A DNA stretch of 64,000 nucleotides, from assembly GCA_018263005.1 (NCBI GenBank), contig JADFDH010000001.1:558001-622000 (forward strand), given 5' to 3'. Shown here in pieces: positions 62,594 through 64,000 of this stretch (positions are counted from its first letter, which is position 1; each line of letters begins with the position of its first letter). Both the position numbers and the translations under genes were made by a program. Below the pieces are notes generated by a model. That model was not told the origin of the DNA. It did not search any database and saw only the letters and a list, made by a program, of their open reading frames with translations. Origin of the DNA: Methanobacterium sp. Its GTDB lineage: Archaea; Methanobacteriota; Methanobacteria; Methanobacteriales; Methanobacteriaceae.

Positions 62594-63811
62594 TCAAAGG
62601 TCCACGGGGCCCCGTACGGATCTGACTATTTCATTGAAAAGTTTATCATTAATGTATTTACCCTTTTCTCGTTGGATTTTTACTCGTTCCACGATTTTAC
62701 ATAATTCGTCTCGGGATACTTCAATACCACATTCAGTTAGTTTGGCTTTAACAGCCCGACATCCTGAATGTTTTCCTAGAACGATCCTTCTTTGATGTCC
62801 TATTAGTTCAGGTAAAAAAGGCTCGTATGTTAATGGTTCTTCTAAAACAGCGTCTACATGTATTCCGGATTCGTGTCGGAATACGTTACGACCTACGATT
62901 GGTTTATTTTCCGGTATTTTCATGTTGGTCAGTTCTTCAACTAGTTTGGATAGTTCATAGAAAACTTTAATATTAAAATCCAGATTTATTCCATATATTA
63001 ATTTAAGCGCCATTACCAGCTCCTCAAGAGAGGTGTTACCCGCCCTTTCTCCTATACCATTTACTGTAGTTGAAATTGCATTTGCTCCGGCCAGAAGTCC
63101 GGATATGGAGTTGGAAAGCGCCATTCCAAAATCATTATGGCAATGTAGGGCTATATCAGTTTTTAATTCTGATTTTAGTTCTTTTACTAGATAACTGATC
63201 CCTTGGGGGCTGATGGCCCCGACTGTATCTGCTATATGCACTCGGTCAGCACCATAGGCCTCAGCTTTTTTATATAGTTTCTTGAGGAATTCAAGATCTG
63301 TACGGGTTGCATCTTCTGCTGAGAAAGCTACGAACAGACCATGGTCTTTGGCGTGTTCAATTGAACTCATGCACACATTCAAGATCTCCTCCTGAGTCAT
63401 CTTTATTTTATGTTTTAAGTGAAGGTCAGAGGTGCCCATGAAGGTTATTATTCCGTCCACTCCACAATCGATGGCGGTGTCTATGTCTTCTTTTTTGGTA
63501 CGTGATAATACCAGTATATCAGCATTTAAATCCTCATTAATTATGGCTTTGATGGATCTTTTCTCTTCATTGGAGACTACTGGGAATCCGGCTTCTATTT
63601 GATGAATTTTTAGTTCATCAAGTTTCCTGGCGATTCTCACTTTTTCTGGGGTTCTGAGACATACTCCTGGTGTTTGTTCGCCATCTCTCAATGTTGTATC
63701 GTATATTGTAATATTATCTGGGAACTTTAGATCTACTGATTTGTTATAGGGGCTTACATAATACTCCAAATCGATTCCACCTTCTAATTTTACATTTAAT
63801 AAGGATTTCAT
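62594..63811 (-). CDS. aksA: Homocitrate synthase AksA
   Basis: A 405-residue DRE-TIM metallolyase. The first motif IYDTTLRDGEQTPGV (about 35-49), the metal-binding HCHNDFGMA and GIGERAGNTSLEE are present. It extends 2-oxoglutarate chains (homo-, homo2- and homo3-citrate) for the 7-carbon chain of coenzyme B. Citramalate or isopropylmalate synthase are the close alternatives; pairing with a homoaconitase-type subunit favours AksA. About 30 residues precede the barrel. Confidence 0.88.
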   Translation of the reverse strand: MKSLLNVKLEGGIDLEYYVSPYNKSVDLKFPDNITIYDTTLRDGEQTPGVCLRTPEKVRIARKLDELKIHQIEAGFPVVSNEEKRSIKAIINEDLNADILVLSRTKKEDIDTAIDCGVDGIITFMGTSDLHLKHKIKMTQEEILNVCMSSIEHAKDHGLFVAFSAEDATRTDLEFLKKLYKKAEAYGADRVHIADTVGAISPQGISYLVKELKSELKTDIALHCHNDFGMALSNSISGLLAGANAISTTVNGIGERAGNTSLEELVMALKLIYGINLDFNIKVFYELSKLVEELTNMKIPENKPIVGRNVFRHESGIHVDAVLEEPLTYEPFLPELIGHQRRIVLGKHSGCRAVKAKLTECGIEVSRDELCKIVERVKIQREKGKYINDKLFNEIVRSVRGPVDL

Positions 63812-63940
63812 CCTGTTAATTTATAGGAATAATTCATTTTTTATTTAAGAATAATTCTATTTGATGTTTTTTGTATATTCTTAAATTTTATCAAATTAAT
63901 TTTTTTAGATTAAATTATGGATTTATATTATTAACGATTG

Positions 63941-64000
63941 TTATTCATTACTACCTAATTCAAGGAGTTCCAAATAGGATCTTCTTTCAAATCCATCATT
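63941..64000 (-). CDS. C-terminal fragment of a gene entering from the right edge
   Basis: On the minus strand the frame is open from the right edge and encodes 19 residues (NDGFERRSYLELLELGSNE) before TAA at 63943-63941. It is the 3' end of an upstream gene in the same direction as aksA, cut off by the window. Too little is visible to name it. Confidence 0.55.
   Translation of the reverse strand, partial: NDGFERRSYLELLELGSNE

Overview
The window looks like a piece of chromosome from a mesophilic methanogenic archaeon of the order Methanobacteriales, most likely Methanobacterium or a close relative. The grounds are a complete trpEGCFBAD operon with a divergent trpY-type regulator (the arrangement described in Methanothermobacter), archaeal promoters (BRE plus TATA), Alba, aPelota, FEN1, CDC48/VAT, an archaeosine synthase, homocitrate synthase AksA of coenzyme B synthesis, a geranylgeranyl reductase with its ferredoxin for archaeal lipids, and MraY-like and MurG-like enzymes expected of a pseudomurein-walled cell. 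The DNA is AT-rich with AT-rich intergenic regions. Many starts are TTG or GTG placed 4-6 nt after an AGGTGG or GGTGA ribosome binding site. No insertion sequence, prophage, integrase or CRISPR array was seen.

Layout. 1-3.2 kb: a multi-PAS/GAF sensor histidine kinase that enters from the left edge. 3.4-3.7 kb: Alba. 3.8-8.9 kb: an iron-uptake cluster with a DtxR-FeoA fusion repressor carrying a palindromic operator over its own start, then FeoB, FeoA, a second FeoB and a tiny Cys-rich protein. 9.1-13.6 kb: two paralogous P-loop NTPases of unknown function on either side of RNase HIII and a PolX-type polymerase. 13.6-15.2 kb: two small membrane proteins and Hsp20. 15.3-16.7 kb: a SPASM radical SAM enzyme followed by a 49-residue four-Cys peptide (candidate RiPP pair). 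16.9-19.3 kb: ferredoxin, geranylgeranyl reductase and a UbiA-type prenyltransferase. 19.5-22 kb: a GltB-like protein and the archaeosine synthase core. 22-26.7 kb: a second, 1553-residue sensor kinase with a degenerate receiver. 27-28.1 kb: a MIP18-type protein, an adenylate kinase and tRNA-Ile(GAT).

28.4-35.7 kb: the trp operon on the minus strand and the trpY homologue on the plus strand. 35.8-40.8 kb: HypC, a DUF2207 membrane protein, a flavoprotein disulfide reductase and a GNAT, with two decayed genes between them (an ORF split by one stop, and a SHOCT-domain remnant). 40.8-46.7 kb: an envelope-sugar cluster on the minus strand (UDP-sugar 4-epimerase with an apparent ATT start, a compact CapK-like adenylating enzyme, a UDP-sugar 6-dehydrogenase, a MurG-like glycosyltransferase) and a TrmB regulator. 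46.9-50.8 kb: two ABC export systems. 50.8-64 kb: MraY-like transferase, Pelota, a hypothetical, prephenate dehydrogenase, CDC48, S-adenosyl/inosylhomocysteine hydrolase, DUF2119, FEN1, a DUF98 chorismate lyase-like protein, and a homoaconitase-type large subunit with AksA.

The most notable observations are the radical SAM/Cys-rich peptide pair, the autoregulatory-looking iron cluster with a large intergenic hairpin and a Cys-rich mini-protein, the duplicated NTPase pair, paired palindromes around the CDC48 promoter, the missing conventional start codon of the epimerase, the in-frame upstream mini-ORF before tyrA, and the two gene remnants.
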